A DNA stretch of 64,000 bases from Halomonas beimenensis (GTDB lineage: Bacteria > Pseudomonadota > Gammaproteobacteria > Pseudomonadales > Halomonadaceae): the NCBI RefSeq assembly GCF_002549795.1, contig NZ_CP021435.1:3100001-3164000 (forward strand), in the 5' to 3' direction. The notes beneath the pieces were generated by a model. It was not told where the DNA came from. It searched no databases and saw only the letters and a program-made list of their open reading frames with translations. Positions 25,613-34,733 of this stretch are shown piece by piece (within the stretch, counting starts at the first letter, position 1; each line of letters opens with the position of its first letter). A program made the translations under genes and the position numbers.

Positions 25613-26482
25613 TCAGTACTCCTCGATATTGGCACGCTGCGGCTTGGCGAGCGGTCCCAGGGTGTCCAGGAAGGGCGAGGAGCCGTCTTCGTTGCGATAC
25701 AGCGAGAAGTCGACGCGCCGGTCGCGGAAGCTCTTGAGCGGCTGCCCGAGCCCCCGCAGCCCCGTTTCGCGCTCGCGGCGCACGCGGCTCAGGTCGACCT
25801 CGATGGGCATGATCTCCTCGCCGGTGCCGGCCTGGTGGATGACGTCCCCCGACGGGCCCACCACGATGGAGCGCCCGTTGCCGATGGCGCCGGCCCCGTT
25901 GATGTCGAAGAAGTAGCACTGGTTGACCGCCGCGTTGGTGCGCGCGATGGCCAGCTCGATATCCCGGTCGATGGTATCGGTCATGGTCGGGTGGAGGATC
26001 ACCTCGGCCCCCATGGCCGCCAGGGTGCGGGTGGTCTCGGGGAACCACATGTCATAGCAGATCGAGACGCCGAAGCGCCCCACGTGAGGCACGTCGAAGG
26101 TGACGAACTCGCCGCCGCTCTCCACTCCGGCCTCGTAGGGGCGGAAGGGGAACATCTTGCGGTAGCGGGCCACGATCTCGCCCCGGGGGTTGATGACCGA
26201 GAGGGTGTTGAAGACCTGCCCTTCGCGCTGCTCGAACATCGAGCCGGGAATCAGCCAGATGCGATGCTGCTCGGCCAGCTGGCAGAACATCGCCTCGGCA
26301 TGGTTGGGCAGCGGCTGGGCATGGTGAGGGGAGGCCCCCATGGGCATCAGTTCGCTGAACAGCACCATCTGCACCTGGGGAAAACGGCTCATCAGCGCAT
26401 CGATCCGATGGCGCATGGCCTCGGTGTTGTCGCCATGATGCAGGGCATGCATCTGAACACCGGCAATCGTGAAATAGGACAT
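25613..26482 (-). CDS. Carbon-nitrogen hydrolase (nitrilase superfamily amidase)
   Basis: A 289-residue amidase with the complete catalytic triad: Glu44 (LFSELMP), Lys109 (RYRKMFPF) and Cys142 (SICYDMWFPE). The ICYDMWFPE form is that of amidase or N-carbamoyl-hydrolase branches rather than true nitrilases. It would hydrolyse a small amide or carbamoyl-amine in the cytoplasm. It is the first gene of a four-gene block inserted between doeX and doeC and has its own candidate promoter at 26611-26639. The substrate is unknown. Confidence 0.85.
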   Translation of the reverse strand: MSYFTIAGVQMHALHHGDNTEAMRHRIDALMSRFPQVQMVLFSELMPMGASPHHAQPLPNHAEAMFCQLAEQHRIWLIPGSMFEQREGQVFNTLSVINPRGEIVARYRKMFPFRPYEAGVESGGEFVTFDVPHVGRFGVSICYDMWFPETTRTLAAMGAEVILHPTMTDTIDRDIELAIARTNAAVNQCYFFDINGAGAIGNGRSIVVGPSGDVIHQAGTGEEIMPIEVDLSRVRRERETGLRGLGQPLKSFRDRRVDFSLYRNEDGSSPFLDTLGPLAKPQRANIEEY

Positions 26483-26610
26483 GGTGGTCTCTCTGCGTCA
26501 GGCGATCTCGAATCACTTCGGGCACAGTCCAACGGCCGGCGCCAATCGATTCAACGCCGGAGGGATCGCCCGGCAGGGGTGGTAGAGCTGTATACTCACC
26601 TCCCCTTCAG

Positions 26611-26639
26611 CTTATGCCATGTCCGTAGGGAGGATTCAA
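26611..26639 (-). promoter_or_regulatory. Candidate sigma-70 promoter of the amidase block
   Basis: On the minus strand TTGAAT (26639-26634), a 17-base spacer and CATAAG (26616-26611) fit a sigma-70 promoter. The -35 is inside GATTCAACGC (26633-26642), which recurs at 26548-26557 as a direct repeat, a possible regulator site. It lies about 130 bases before the amidase start. Confidence 0.4.
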
Positions 26640-26668
26640 CGCTGGGTGCACGTCGCGAGCGATCCGGC

Positions 26669-27148
26669 TCATTGCGGCATGAAATCGCCCGGAGAGAAGC
26701 CGGCGTCGGGACGCTTGACGGTCTTGGTGACGATATAGGTGAAATAGCGCTCGATGCCGGCATCGGACATCAGCCAGGCATCGATCAGGCGCTGGTAGGC
26801 ATCGATGGAGGTCGCCTCGACCTTGACCAGGTAATCGACGCCGCCGCCCACGGCCACGCACTCGGTGACCTCCGGGGTGTCGCGGACCAGGGCCTCGAAG
26901 CGCGCGAAGCTCTCGGCATTGTGCGCCTTGAGCTCGATCTGCACCCACACCGGGGTGCGGGGCCGGAGCACGGCCGGGTTGATCCGCGCCCCGTAGCCCT
27001 CGATGATGCCGGCCTTCTCCAGGCGCCGGACCCGCTCCCAGCAGGGGCTGACCGAGAGGTTGATGGCCTCGGCCAGCTTCGACTTGGTGATGCGTCCCTC
27101 ACGGGAGAGGATCTCGAGGATCTTCAGGTCGTAGCGATCGAGCTTCAT
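26669..27148 (-). CDS. doeX: DoeX, Lrp/AsnC-family transcriptional regulator
   Basis: A 159-residue regulator. The N-terminal winged helix is LDRYDLKILEILSREGRITKSKLAEAINLSVSPCWERVRRLEKAG, followed by the AsnC effector domain (VWVQIELKAHN to YFTYIVTKTVK). It is the expected regulator of the doe genes in Halomonas. The conserved start is MKLDRYDL at 27148. An in-frame ATG at 27169 overlaps the doeB stop (TGATG) and is a real alternative by translational coupling. Confidence 0.9.
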   Translation of the reverse strand: MKLDRYDLKILEILSREGRITKSKLAEAINLSVSPCWERVRRLEKAGIIEGYGARINPAVLRPRTPVWVQIELKAHNAESFARFEALVRDTPEVTECVAVGGGVDYLVKVEATSIDAYQRLIDAWLMSDAGIERYFTYIVTKTVKRPDAGFSPGDFMPQ

Positions 27149-27168
27149 GGGTGTCCGGGATCCTGGCA

Positions 27169-28182
27169 TCAACCGAGGGCATCGACCACTTCGGCGATCA
27201 CCGCGATGGTGTCGCCCATGTGGACGTTGGCCGGGAAGCGGCGCGCCGCGAGCACCCCGCCGCGGCCGGCGCGGTACTCGACGGGCGCGGCCCCGCTGCG
27301 GGTCATGTCGTAGACTCGGGCGATCACCTGGCCCTGCTCCACGGCCTCCCCCAGGGCCACCGTCAGCTCGAGCAGGCCGCTGTGCTCGCTCTGCACGTAG
27401 CAGCTGGCATCCGGCATGTCGAGATAGACCTGGGGCTCGGCGGGCGCCTCCGGCTCGCCCTCGAGCAGGCCGAAATGGATCAGGAAGTTGCGGATGCCCC
27501 GCTCGGTGATCGCCAGGCTCTCGGGCGTGGAGGTGCCGCCGCCGCCGAGCTCGGTGGCCACGAAGATCTTGCCCTGGCGCTCCACGGCGGTGTCGAACAG
27601 CGCCTCGGCATCGAGCTCGAACATCATCATCGCATAGGGCGCGCCGAAGGCCTTGGCGGCCGCCAGGGCCTGGCGCTGCTGGTCCGCGTCATCGAGCACA
27701 TGGGAGGCCGCGAAGGGCACGATGTCCAGGGTCCGGCCGCCGGAGTGCAGGTCCAGCACCACGTCGCACATGGGCACCAGCACCCGGGTGAAGTAGTCGG
27801 CGATCTTCTCGGTGACGCTGCCGTCCGGGTCGCCCGGGAAGCTGCGGTTGAGGTTGCCGCCGTCCATGGGCGAGGTGCGCCGGCCGGCCTGGGCCGCCGG
27901 GGCGTTCATCGTCGGCACGATGATCACCCGGCCACGGATGTCCTCGGCCGTCAGGCGGCTCGACAACTTCTGCAGGGCGGTGATGCCCTCGTACTCGTCG
28001 CCGTGGTTGCCCCCGGTCAGCAGGGCCGTGGGACCCTCGCCGCGCTTGATCACGGTGACGGGGATCATCACCGCGCCCCAGGCCGACTCGTCGGTGGAGA
28101 TCGGCAGCTTGAGGAAGCCGTGCTGGACGCCCTCGGCGTCGAAGTCCACGGTCGCGGAGATGGGGCTGGGTCGCTTGCTCAT
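27169..28182 (-). CDS. doeB: DoeB, N-alpha-acetyl-L-2,4-diaminobutyrate deacetylase
   Basis: A 337-residue zinc hydrolase of the succinylglutamate desuccinylase / aspartoacylase family. The metal ligands are His60 and Glu63 (GGNHGDEYEG) and His146 (LDLHSGGR). It removes acetate from N-alpha-acetyldiaminobutyrate, the product of DoeA, giving diaminobutyrate. It is 12 bases downstream of doeA, and its stop overlaps a possible doeX start. The family assignment from sequence alone would be broader; gene order makes DoeB specific. Confidence 0.92.
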   Translation of the reverse strand: MSKRPSPISATVDFDAEGVQHGFLKLPISTDESAWGAVMIPVTVIKRGEGPTALLTGGNHGDEYEGITALQKLSSRLTAEDIRGRVIIVPTMNAPAAQAGRRTSPMDGGNLNRSFPGDPDGSVTEKIADYFTRVLVPMCDVVLDLHSGGRTLDIVPFAASHVLDDADQQRQALAAAKAFGAPYAMMMFELDAEALFDTAVERQGKIFVATELGGGGTSTPESLAITERGIRNFLIHFGLLEGEPEAPAEPQVYLDMPDASCYVQSEHSGLLELTVALGEAVEQGQVIARVYDMTRSGAAPVEYRAGRGGVLAARRFPANVHMGDTIAVIAEVVDALG

Positions 28183-28194
28183 GGGGCGTGCTCC

Positions 28195-29394
28195 TTACTT
28201 GACGAACAGCTGGCGCGGGAAGTTGGCCAGCGTCTCGCAGCCGGTCTCGGTGATCAGGATGCTTTCGGTGATCTCCAGGCCCCAGTCCTCCTCCCAGAGG
28301 CCGGGCATGAAGTGGAAGGTCATGCCCGGCTCGAGGATGGTCTCGTCGGAGGGACGCAGGCTCATGGTGCGCTCGCCCCAGTCCGGCGGATAGCTGATGC
28401 CGATGGGGTAGCCACAGCGCGCCCCGCCGCGGTCGAAGCCGTACTTGTCCATGGCCGCGCCCAGGGCCATGGCGATGTCCGCGGTACGGTTGCCGGGCCG
28501 GGCCACCTCCATGCCGTGCTCGATGCCCTCGAGCAGCGCCGACTCGGCGCGCAGGAACTCCTCGGGAGGACGGCCCAGGAAGACGGTACGCGACATGGGC
28601 GCATGGTAGCGCTTGAAGACGCCGGCGATCTCGAAGAAGGTCCCCTCACCTTCCCGGAAGGGGCTGTCGTCCCAGGTGAGGTGCGGCGCCGCCGCGTCCT
28701 TGCCGGTGGGCAGCATGGGCACGATGGCCGGGTAGTCGCCGCCGAAGATCTTGCCGTGTTCGTCCTTCCAGCCCTCGATGCCGACCCGGTAGATCTCGGA
28801 GACCAGCTTGCTCTTGGGCAGCCCGGGCTCGACGATCTCGAGGATGCGCGAATGCATGCCCTCCACGATCTTGCCCGCGATGCGCATGTACTCGACCTCC
28901 TGGGCCGACTTGATGGCTCGGCACCAGTTGACCAGGGCATTGGCGTCCATGAAGCGGGCATGGGGCAGTTCGCGCAGCAGCGACTGATAGGCCTTGGCGG
29001 AGAAGTAGTAGTTGTCCATCTCCATGCCCACCACGCCCTCGTGCCACCCGCGATCGGGCAGGATGGTCTGGGCCAGGTAGTCCATGGGGTGCATGTCCGG
29101 GTTCTGGACATAGTAATCCGGGTAGTAGGTGATGTTCTCCGGATCCATCCAGCAGGTGCGCAGGGCGCCGTTGGCATCCATGCGCCGGCCGTACCACACG
29201 GGCTCCCCTTCGAGCCCGAGCAGCACGCACTGGTGCACGTAGAAGGACCAGCCGTCGTACCCGGTCAGCCAGGCCATGTTGGAGGGGTCGCTGATGATCA
29301 GCACGTCGATGCCCCGGCTCGCCATCTCGGCGCGGACCTTCCAGAGCCGGCCGGCATATTCTTCGCGAGTGAAAGGCAGGGAAACCTGAATCAT
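28195..29394 (-). CDS. doeA: DoeA, ectoine hydrolase (M24 fold)
   Basis: A 399-residue protein with the creatinase/prolidase 'pita-bread' fold, the same length as the Halomonas elongata enzyme. It hydrolyses the ectoine ring to N-acetyldiaminobutyrate. Glu255 (FFEIAG) sits where metal-dependent M24 enzymes have a metal-binding Asp, in line with reports that the ectoine hydrolases do not use the usual metals. It is the first gene of the minus-strand locus and faces enuR. Confidence 0.93.
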   Translation of the reverse strand: MIQVSLPFTREEYAGRLWKVRAEMASRGIDVLIISDPSNMAWLTGYDGWSFYVHQCVLLGLEGEPVWYGRRMDANGALRTCWMDPENITYYPDYYVQNPDMHPMDYLAQTILPDRGWHEGVVGMEMDNYYFSAKAYQSLLRELPHARFMDANALVNWCRAIKSAQEVEYMRIAGKIVEGMHSRILEIVEPGLPKSKLVSEIYRVGIEGWKDEHGKIFGGDYPAIVPMLPTGKDAAAPHLTWDDSPFREGEGTFFEIAGVFKRYHAPMSRTVFLGRPPEEFLRAESALLEGIEHGMEVARPGNRTADIAMALGAAMDKYGFDRGGARCGYPIGISYPPDWGERTMSLRPSDETILEPGMTFHFMPGLWEEDWGLEITESILITETGCETLANFPRQLFVK

Positions 29395-29496
29395 GGAATC
29401 GCTCGTCCAACGATCACATCACCGGTGCCGGCGCCTCCTGTACGGAGGCAGCCGGGGCGTTAAGGCGGACATCCCGGCCACACCCGGGCCGTGTCA

Positions 29497-29532
29497 ATTG
29501 TCATGATGTCTGTTAGCCTGATTCATGACAAT
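29497..29532. promoter_or_regulatory. Operator and promoter of doeA, probable EnuR site
   Basis: ATTGTCATGA (29497-29506) and TCATGACAAT (29523-29532) form a perfect inverted repeat with centres 26 bases apart. On the minus strand TTGTCA (29531-29526), a 17-base spacer and CATCAT (29508-29503) form a sigma-70 promoter for doeA, so each arm covers one promoter box. A bound regulator would block transcription. Confidence 0.65.
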
Positions 29533-29597
29533 TTCCATCCATGTCTCAAGCCGATACTAGCACTGCCGCTTGGCAGGGGGTCAAAGGCTTTATTGCA

Positions 29598-29607
29598 TCA
29601 TGACAAT
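29598..29607 (+). promoter_or_regulatory. Third copy of the TCATGACAAT motif at the enuR start codon
   Basis: TCATGACAAT is identical to the operator arm at 29523-29532 and contains the enuR ATG (29600-29602). This suggests autoregulation, although part of the match is forced by the start codon. Confidence 0.45.
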
Positions 29608-31006
29608 CGATCTGACGCCCTTCCTGTCACCCACCGGCCCCAAGTACCTGGCCATCGCCCGGGCGCTGGCCGAGGCCATCCGCCAGGGCGAGCTCGTCCC
29701 CGGCGCCCGGCTGCCGCCTCATCGACAGCTGGCCGAGGCCCTGGGAGTGAGCGTGCAGACCGTCTCGCGAGCCTATGCCCAGGCCGAGAAGATGGGCCTG
29801 GTGCAGGCCAGGGTCGGCAGCGGCACCTGGATCAACGCCCTGGATGATGCCCGCGAGGCCGCCTACCTGCGAGGCCAGGAATCGCGCCGGGAGCCTGCCC
29901 TGATCGACCTGTCCATCGCCCATCCCGTCTGCCCGCCGGGCCATCACCTGCGGTTTCGCGAGACGCTGGCGGAGCTCGCCGAGCAGGGCAGCCCCGAGGT
30001 GGTGACCGCCAACCGGCCCATCGCCGGCCTGCCCCACCAGCGGGAGCGTGCCAGCGACTGGCTGGCCGGTCGGCTGGGCGTTCCCGGAGGGCCCGACGAC
30101 AGGATACTGTGCAATGGGGCCGCGCACGGCCTGATGCTGGCGATCTCCACCCTGGTGCAGCATGGCGACCTGGTGCTGACCGAGGCCCTCACCGATCATG
30201 GGCTGATCGCCCTGTCGCGCACCCTGGGCTTCCAGTTGCGGGGCGTGGCGATCGACGAGCGGGGCGTGATCCCCGAGGCCCTCGACCTGGCCTGCCGCCG
30301 TCACCGGCCCCGGGCCGTCTGCCTCACCCCTACCCAGCTCAACCCCACCGGTGCCACCATGGATTCGCCCCGTCGCGATGCCGTGGCCGAGGTACTGGAC
30401 CGCCATGGGGTCTGGCTGATCGAGGACGACGTCCATGCCCTGCTGGAACCGCCGGGACTGACCCCGCTCGCCGCCCGCCTGCCACACCTGTGCTTCCATG
30501 TCACCAGCCTGACCAAGGCCGCGGTACCGGGCCTGCGAGCCGGCTATCTGAGCGTGCCCCGGGGCCAGCTGCACCACGCCCTGCCACGGATGCGCGCCAC
30601 CACCTGGATGGCCACCCCGCTGATCTTCGAGATCGCCGACGCCTGGATCGCCGACGGCACCCTGGAGCGACTGGCCAAGGAGCAGCGCGAGCTGCTGGCG
30701 GCCCGACAGCGACTCGCCGCCCGGCTACTGGCCGGCCACGAGCGCGCCGCCCGGCCCACCAGCCTGCATGTCTGGCTCTCGCTGCCGGCCGCCTGGCGAG
30801 CCGAGGAACTCCAGCAGCAGGCCGAACAGGAAGGTGTCGCCCTCACCACGGCGATACCCTTCATGGTGGAGCAGACCCCGCCGCCCCGTCGCATCAGGCT
30901 GAGTCTCGGGGCGGAACAGGACCCGGCCCGCCTGGAGGAAGGGCTGGGCCGGATCGCCGCCTTGCTGGACGAGGCGCCTCCCCCCATGATGCAGATCGTC
31001 TATTGA
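29600..31006 (+). CDS. enuR: EnuR, MocR/GabR-family regulator of ectoine catabolism
   Basis: A 468-residue regulator. The N-terminal GntR-type winged helix (YLAIARALAEAIRQGELVPGARLPPHRQLAEALGVSVQTVSRAYAQAE) is joined to an aminotransferase-like domain with the PLP Lys at 306 (VTSLTKAAVPGLRAGY). EnuR proteins hold PLP and sense ectoine breakdown products such as N-acetyldiaminobutyrate and diaminobutyrate, and repress the uptake and degradation genes. It is divergent from doeA across the shared repeat motif. A dehydrogenase gene follows 14 bases later. Confidence 0.9.
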   Translation: MTIDLTPFLSPTGPKYLAIARALAEAIRQGELVPGARLPPHRQLAEALGVSVQTVSRAYAQAEKMGLVQARVGSGTWINALDDAREAAYLRGQESRREPALIDLSIAHPVCPPGHHLRFRETLAELAEQGSPEVVTANRPIAGLPHQRERASDWLAGRLGVPGGPDDRILCNGAAHGLMLAISTLVQHGDLVLTEALTDHGLIALSRTLGFQLRGVAIDERGVIPEALDLACRRHRPRAVCLTPTQLNPTGATMDSPRRDAVAEVLDRHGVWLIEDDVHALLEPPGLTPLAARLPHLCFHVTSLTKAAVPGLRAGYLSVPRGQLHHALPRMRATTWMATPLIFEIADAWIADGTLERLAKEQRELLAARQRLAARLLAGHERAARPTSLHVWLSLPAAWRAEELQQQAEQEGVALTTAIPFMVEQTPPPRRIRLSLGAEQDPARLEEGLGRIAALLDEAPPPMMQIVY

Positions 31007-31020
31007 GCAAGGAGACCGAC

Positions 31021-31956
31021 ATGCGCGTCCTGGTCCATACCGATGCCGCCGAGGCCTGGCGCGAGGGCCTGGCCGAACGCCTGCCTCACGCCGAGATCAT
31101 CACCAGCGATGCCCCGGCCGAGGAACGTCGCCGGGCGGACTACCTGGCGGCCTGGAAGCCGCCCGCCGAGCTGCTCGGCGAGCTCGACCGGCTCAGGGGC
31201 ATCGTCAATCTGGGCGCCGGCGTCGACGCCCTGCTGAACAATCCCGCCCTGCCTCGGGGCGTGCCCATCGTCAAGTTGCGCGACGCCGGCATGGCGGGCC
31301 CCATCGCCGACTACGTGCGCTACGGCGTGCTGCATTTCCAGCGCGACTTCGACCGCTACGCCCGCCAGCAGTCGCGCGCCGAATGGCGCGAGCATTCCCT
31401 GGTCGACAAGGCCGACTGGCCGGTGGGCGTGCTCGGGCTCGGGGCCATCGGCGCCAAGGTGGCCCGGACCCTCGCCGACGATGGCTTCCCCGTCCACGGC
31501 TGGAGCCGCTCGCCCAAGTCGCTGGCCGGGGTGAGCTGCCACCACGGCGACGACGGCCTCGGGGCACTGCTCCCCCGAGTGAGGAGCCTGGTGCTGCTGC
31601 TGCCGGACACCCCGGCCACTCGCCACATCATCGACGCCGAGGCCCTGGCGGCGCTGCCCGAGGGGGCCACCCTGATCAATCCCGGCCGTGGCACCCTGAT
31701 CGACGAGCCCGCCCTGCTCGAGGCCCTGGGCGACGGCGAGGCCGAAGGCCGGCTGCGCGGCGCGGTGCTCGACGCCTTCCCGGAGGAGCCGTTGCCCGGC
31801 GACAGCCCCCTCTGGGCCCATCCCCGGGTGATCGTCACGCCGCACATGGCCGGCCCCACCCCGCTCCGGGAGGCGGTGGATCAGGTCGCCGAGGCGATCC
31901 GGGCCTTCGAGACCGGCGAGCCGGTGGAGACCATCGATCCCGAGGCCGGCTACTAG
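31021..31956 (+). CDS. ghrA: D-2-hydroxyacid dehydrogenase, GhrA type
   Basis: A 311-residue NAD(P)H-dependent reductase of glyoxylate/hydroxypyruvate. The nucleotide-binding motif is VGVLGLGAIGAKVARTLAD, the catalytic Arg region is INPGRGTLIDEPALLEAL, the Glu is in LDAFPEEPLP, and the catalytic His is in VTPHMAGP. AAGGAG precedes the start, and it probably shares the enuR transcript. A role in ectoine metabolism is possible but not shown. An imperfect hairpin (TCGATCGAT 31987-31995 with ATCGATCGA 32029-32037) lies after its end and may be the terminator. Confidence 0.85.
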   Translation: MRVLVHTDAAEAWREGLAERLPHAEIITSDAPAEERRRADYLAAWKPPAELLGELDRLRGIVNLGAGVDALLNNPALPRGVPIVKLRDAGMAGPIADYVRYGVLHFQRDFDRYARQQSRAEWREHSLVDKADWPVGVLGLGAIGAKVARTLADDGFPVHGWSRSPKSLAGVSCHHGDDGLGALLPRVRSLVLLLPDTPATRHIIDAEALAALPEGATLINPGRGTLIDEPALLEALGDGEAEGRLRGAVLDAFPEEPLPGDSPLWAHPRVIVTPHMAGPTPLREAVDQVAEAIRAFETGEPVETIDPEAGY

Positions 31957-32123
31957 TAGCCGTGAATCGGGGGCCATCCGCCTCATTCGATCGATGACGC
32001 CATCGCGACATCCGGGGGCCTCGCGGCGATCGATCGAGTCCGGCAGGCGCCAGGCCCTACACGAAACCGAAAGCAGGGCGTAGGCTGAAGGGTGACACAC
32101 ACCGACCTCGGAGGAGGTGCACG

Positions 32124-32693
32124 ATGCGTCACGCTCAGGTGGACTACGGTCGCCGGGACGCGCTGCTGGTGGTGGACATGCAGAACGACTTCTGCGAGGG
32201 CGGCGCCCTGGCCGTGGAGGGCGGCAACGCCCTGGTCCCGGGCATCAACGCCGAGATCGGCGCCGCCCGGGCGGCGGGCGCCCTGGTGGTCGCCTCCCGG
32301 GACTGGCACCCGATCGATCACGTCAGCTTCGAGCATCGCGGCGGTCCCTGGCCGGTGCACTGCGTCCAGGACACCCAGGGCGCCGCCTATCATGCCGATC
32401 TCGACCTCGATGAAGCGACCATCCGCGTCAGCAAGGCCACCGCCTTCGATGCCGACGCCTACTCCGCCTTCGACGGCACGGGACTGGCCGGCTACCTTCG
32501 CGACCGCGGGATCGAGCGGGTGATCGTCTGCGGCCTGGCCCTGGACGTCTGCGTCAAGGCCACGGTCCTCGCTGCCCGCGAGGAGGGGTTCGAGACGGTG
32601 TTGCTCGAGACCCTCAGCGCGCCGGTGGATGCCGACGCCGTGGCGGACTGCCGGGCGGCCTTTCGCGACGCCGGCATCGAGGTGCGCTCATGA
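32124..32693 (+). CDS. pncA: Nicotinamidase
   Basis: A 189-residue isochorismatase-fold amidase that converts nicotinamide to nicotinate in NAD recycling. Catalytic Asp18 is in VVDMQNDFCEGG, metal-site residues are in SRDWHPIDH, the Lys is in RVSKATAF, and the Cys is in GLALDVCVKAT. GGAGGAGG precedes the start. Its stop overlaps the next start (ATGA), so it is coupled to the phosphoribosyltransferase that uses its product. Confidence 0.93.
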   Translation: MRHAQVDYGRRDALLVVDMQNDFCEGGALAVEGGNALVPGINAEIGAARAAGALVVASRDWHPIDHVSFEHRGGPWPVHCVQDTQGAAYHADLDLDEATIRVSKATAFDADAYSAFDGTGLAGYLRDRGIERVIVCGLALDVCVKATVLAAREEGFETVLLETLSAPVDADAVADCRAAFRDAGIEVRS

Positions 32694-34039
32694 AGGCGCC
32701 CAGACCGCTGACCGTGACCGAGGACGAGCTGGCCCTGCTCACCGACCTCTACCAGTTGACCATGACCCAGGCCTACTGGCGGGAGGGCATGGACGACACG
32801 GCCACCTTCAGCCTCTTCTTCCGCCGGCTGCCGGCCGAGCGACGCTTCATGCTCGCCTGCGGCCAGCAGCACGCGGCCGAGCGGGTCAGCCGTTTGCGCT
32901 TCACCGACGAGGCCCTCGGCCGGCTCGCCGAGGTGGACGTCCTCGAGAGCGGCTTCCTCGACTGGCTGGCCGACTGGCGCTTCGAGGGCGACATCTGGGC
33001 CCTGCCGGAGGGCACCCCGGTGTTCGCCAACGAGCCGCTGCTGGAGGTCGACGCCCCCATCGCCCAGGCCCAGTTGCTCGAGAGCCTGATCCTGAACCTG
33101 GTCCAGCTCGAGACGGTACTGGCCTCCAAGGCGGTGCGCATCGTCATGGCCGCGAGAGATCGACCGGTGGTGGACTTCGGCATGCGCCGCATGCACGGAG
33201 TGGACGCGGCGGTGCGCGGGGTGCGCGCCTATCGCACGGCAGGGCTGGCCGGTACCAGCAACGTCCTGGGCGGCCTGCGTCACGACCTGGCCCTGAACGG
33301 CACCATGGCGCACAGCTATGTGCTGGCCCACGACCGCGAGCGGGAGGCCTTCCGCGCCTTCGCCCGACAGTACCCGAGCACCACCCTGCTGGTGGACACC
33401 CACGACACCCTGGAGGGGGTGCGCCAGGTCATCGCCCTGCTGCGCGACGAGCCCGAGCTGGACGTGGCGGCCATCCGCCTGGATTCCGGGGATCTGGGCG
33501 AGCTGGCCAGGGGCGCCCGGGCGCTGCTCGACGAGGCCGGCCATGACGACATCAAGATCGTCGCCAGCAGCGGCCTCGACGAGTACGCGATCGATGCCCT
33601 GCTGGCGGACGGCGCGCCGATCGACGGCTTCGGGGTGGGAACCCAGATGGGGGTGGCGGCCGACGCCCCGGTGATCGACCTGTCCTACAAGCTGGTCGAA
33701 TACGCCGGCACGCCCCGGGTCAAGCATTCCCAGGGCAAGGTCAACCTGCCCGGCCGCAAGCAGGTGTATCGGTGCTGCGACGCCGCCGGCCGCTTCACCG
33801 GTGACATCATCGCCGGCCGAGACGAGGCCGCCGAACAGGGCCGGCCGCTGCTCGCCCCCTGTGTCGTGCAGGGCCAGCCGGTTCCCGAGGCCCTGGCCCA
33901 GGCCGAGGCGGCCCGGGAGCGGGTCACCGAGGCCCTGGGCCGGCTGCCGGCCTCTCTTCGCCGGCTGTCGCCCGGCGAAAGCGACTATCCGGTGTCCCTG
34001 TCGCCGGGCCTCGAGCGCGAGGTGGAGCGGTCATCATAG
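32690..34039 (+). CDS. pncB: Nicotinate phosphoribosyltransferase
   Basis: A 449-residue enzyme that makes nicotinate mononucleotide from nicotinate and PRPP. N-terminal [12 protein letters not shown] is the typical opening. DFGMRRMHG contains the His phosphorylated in the ATP-driven cycle; [11 protein letters not shown] and the substrate loop [12 protein letters not shown] also match. It forms a salvage pair with pncA. The last six bases overlap the convergent DJ-1/PfpI gene. Confidence 0.92.
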   Translation: MKAPRPLTVTEDELALLTDLYQLTMTQAYWREGMDDTATFSLFFRRLPAERRFMLACGQQHAAERVSRLRFTDEALGRLAEVDVLESGFLDWLADWRFEGDIWALPEGTPVFANEPLLEVDAPIAQAQLLESLILNLVQLETVLASKAVRIVMAARDRPVVDFGMRRMHGVDAAVRGVRAYRTAGLAGTSNVLGGLRHDLALNGTMAHSYVLAHDREREAFRAFARQYPSTTLLVDTHDTLEGVRQVIALLRDEPELDVAAIRLDSGDLGELARGARALLDEAGHDDIKIVASSGLDEYAIDALLADGAPIDGFGVGTQMGVAADAPVIDLSYKLVEYAGTPRVKHSQGKVNLPGRKQVYRCCDAAGRFTGDIIAGRDEAAEQGRPLLAPCVVQGQPVPEALAQAEAARERVTEALGRLPASLRRLSPGESDYPVSLSPGLEREVERSS

Positions 34040-34591
34040 CAACTCGTGGAAGCGGGCCAGCCAGGCCGGATGGGCCGGCCAGGCCGGCGCGGTGACCAGC
34101 TTGCCACTGACGATGGCCTGGTCGAGGGCGATCTCGGCGTAGTCGCCGCCGGCCAGGAAGACCTCCGGGGCACAGGCCGGATAGGCCGAGACCCGCCGGC
34201 CCTCGAGGGACACCGCGGCGGCGAGCAGCTGGGCCCCGTGGCAGATGGCGGCCACCGGTTTCTCATGGTCGAAGAAGTGTCGCACGACCTCCAGCACCCG
34301 CTCGTCCAGGCGCAGGTACTCGGGGGCCCGCCCGCCGGGAATCACCAGGCCGTCGTAGTCGTCCGACGAGATCTCGGCGAAGGTGGCGTTCAGGGAGAAG
34401 TCGTGCCCCGGCTTCTCGGTGTAGGTCTGGTCACCCTCGAAGTCGTGGATGGCGGTGCGGATGCGGTCGCCCTCGCGCTTGTCCGGACAGACGGCGTCCA
34501 CCTCGTGCCCCATGGCCTGCAGGGCCTGGAAGGGCACCATGATCTCGTAGTCCTCGACGAAGTCGCCGGCGATGAGCAAGAGTCTGGCCAT
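34034..34591 (-). CDS. DJ-1/PfpI family protein
   Basis: A 185-residue glutamine-amidotransferase-like fold. The nucleophile Cys117 with His118 is in [10 protein letters not shown], and Glu16 (GDFVEDYE) sits at the position that activates the Cys in DJ-1 proteins. Members act as glyoxalases, deglycases or cysteine-type peptidases. GAGGTG precedes the start at 34591. It is probably a stress protein; the exact reaction is unknown. Confidence 0.88.
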   Translation of the reverse strand: MARLLLIAGDFVEDYEIMVPFQALQAMGHEVDAVCPDKREGDRIRTAIHDFEGDQTYTEKPGHDFSLNATFAEISSDDYDGLVIPGGRAPEYLRLDERVLEVVRHFFDHEKPVAAICHGAQLLAAAVSLEGRRVSAYPACAPEVFLAGGDYAEIALDQAIVSGKLVTAPAWPAHPAWLARFHELL

Positions 34592-34733
34592 GGGGATCAC
34601 CTCGTGGCGTGGGGAAGGAAACGCGGCTCTCTGCCAGGCCAGCCTAGCCCGGCGCTCCCGACTCGGCCATGTCGGGGAACCTGCCGCCTCTCGCGTCCTC
34701 TCAACAGCATCATCGGCCCTCGAGAGTCCGTCC

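Noticed and set aside
25613-26482. Calling the amidase a true nitrilase or N-carbamoylputrescine amidase
   Set aside because: The triad is clear, but the motif around Cys142 does not single out one substrate class, so only the superfamily is supported.
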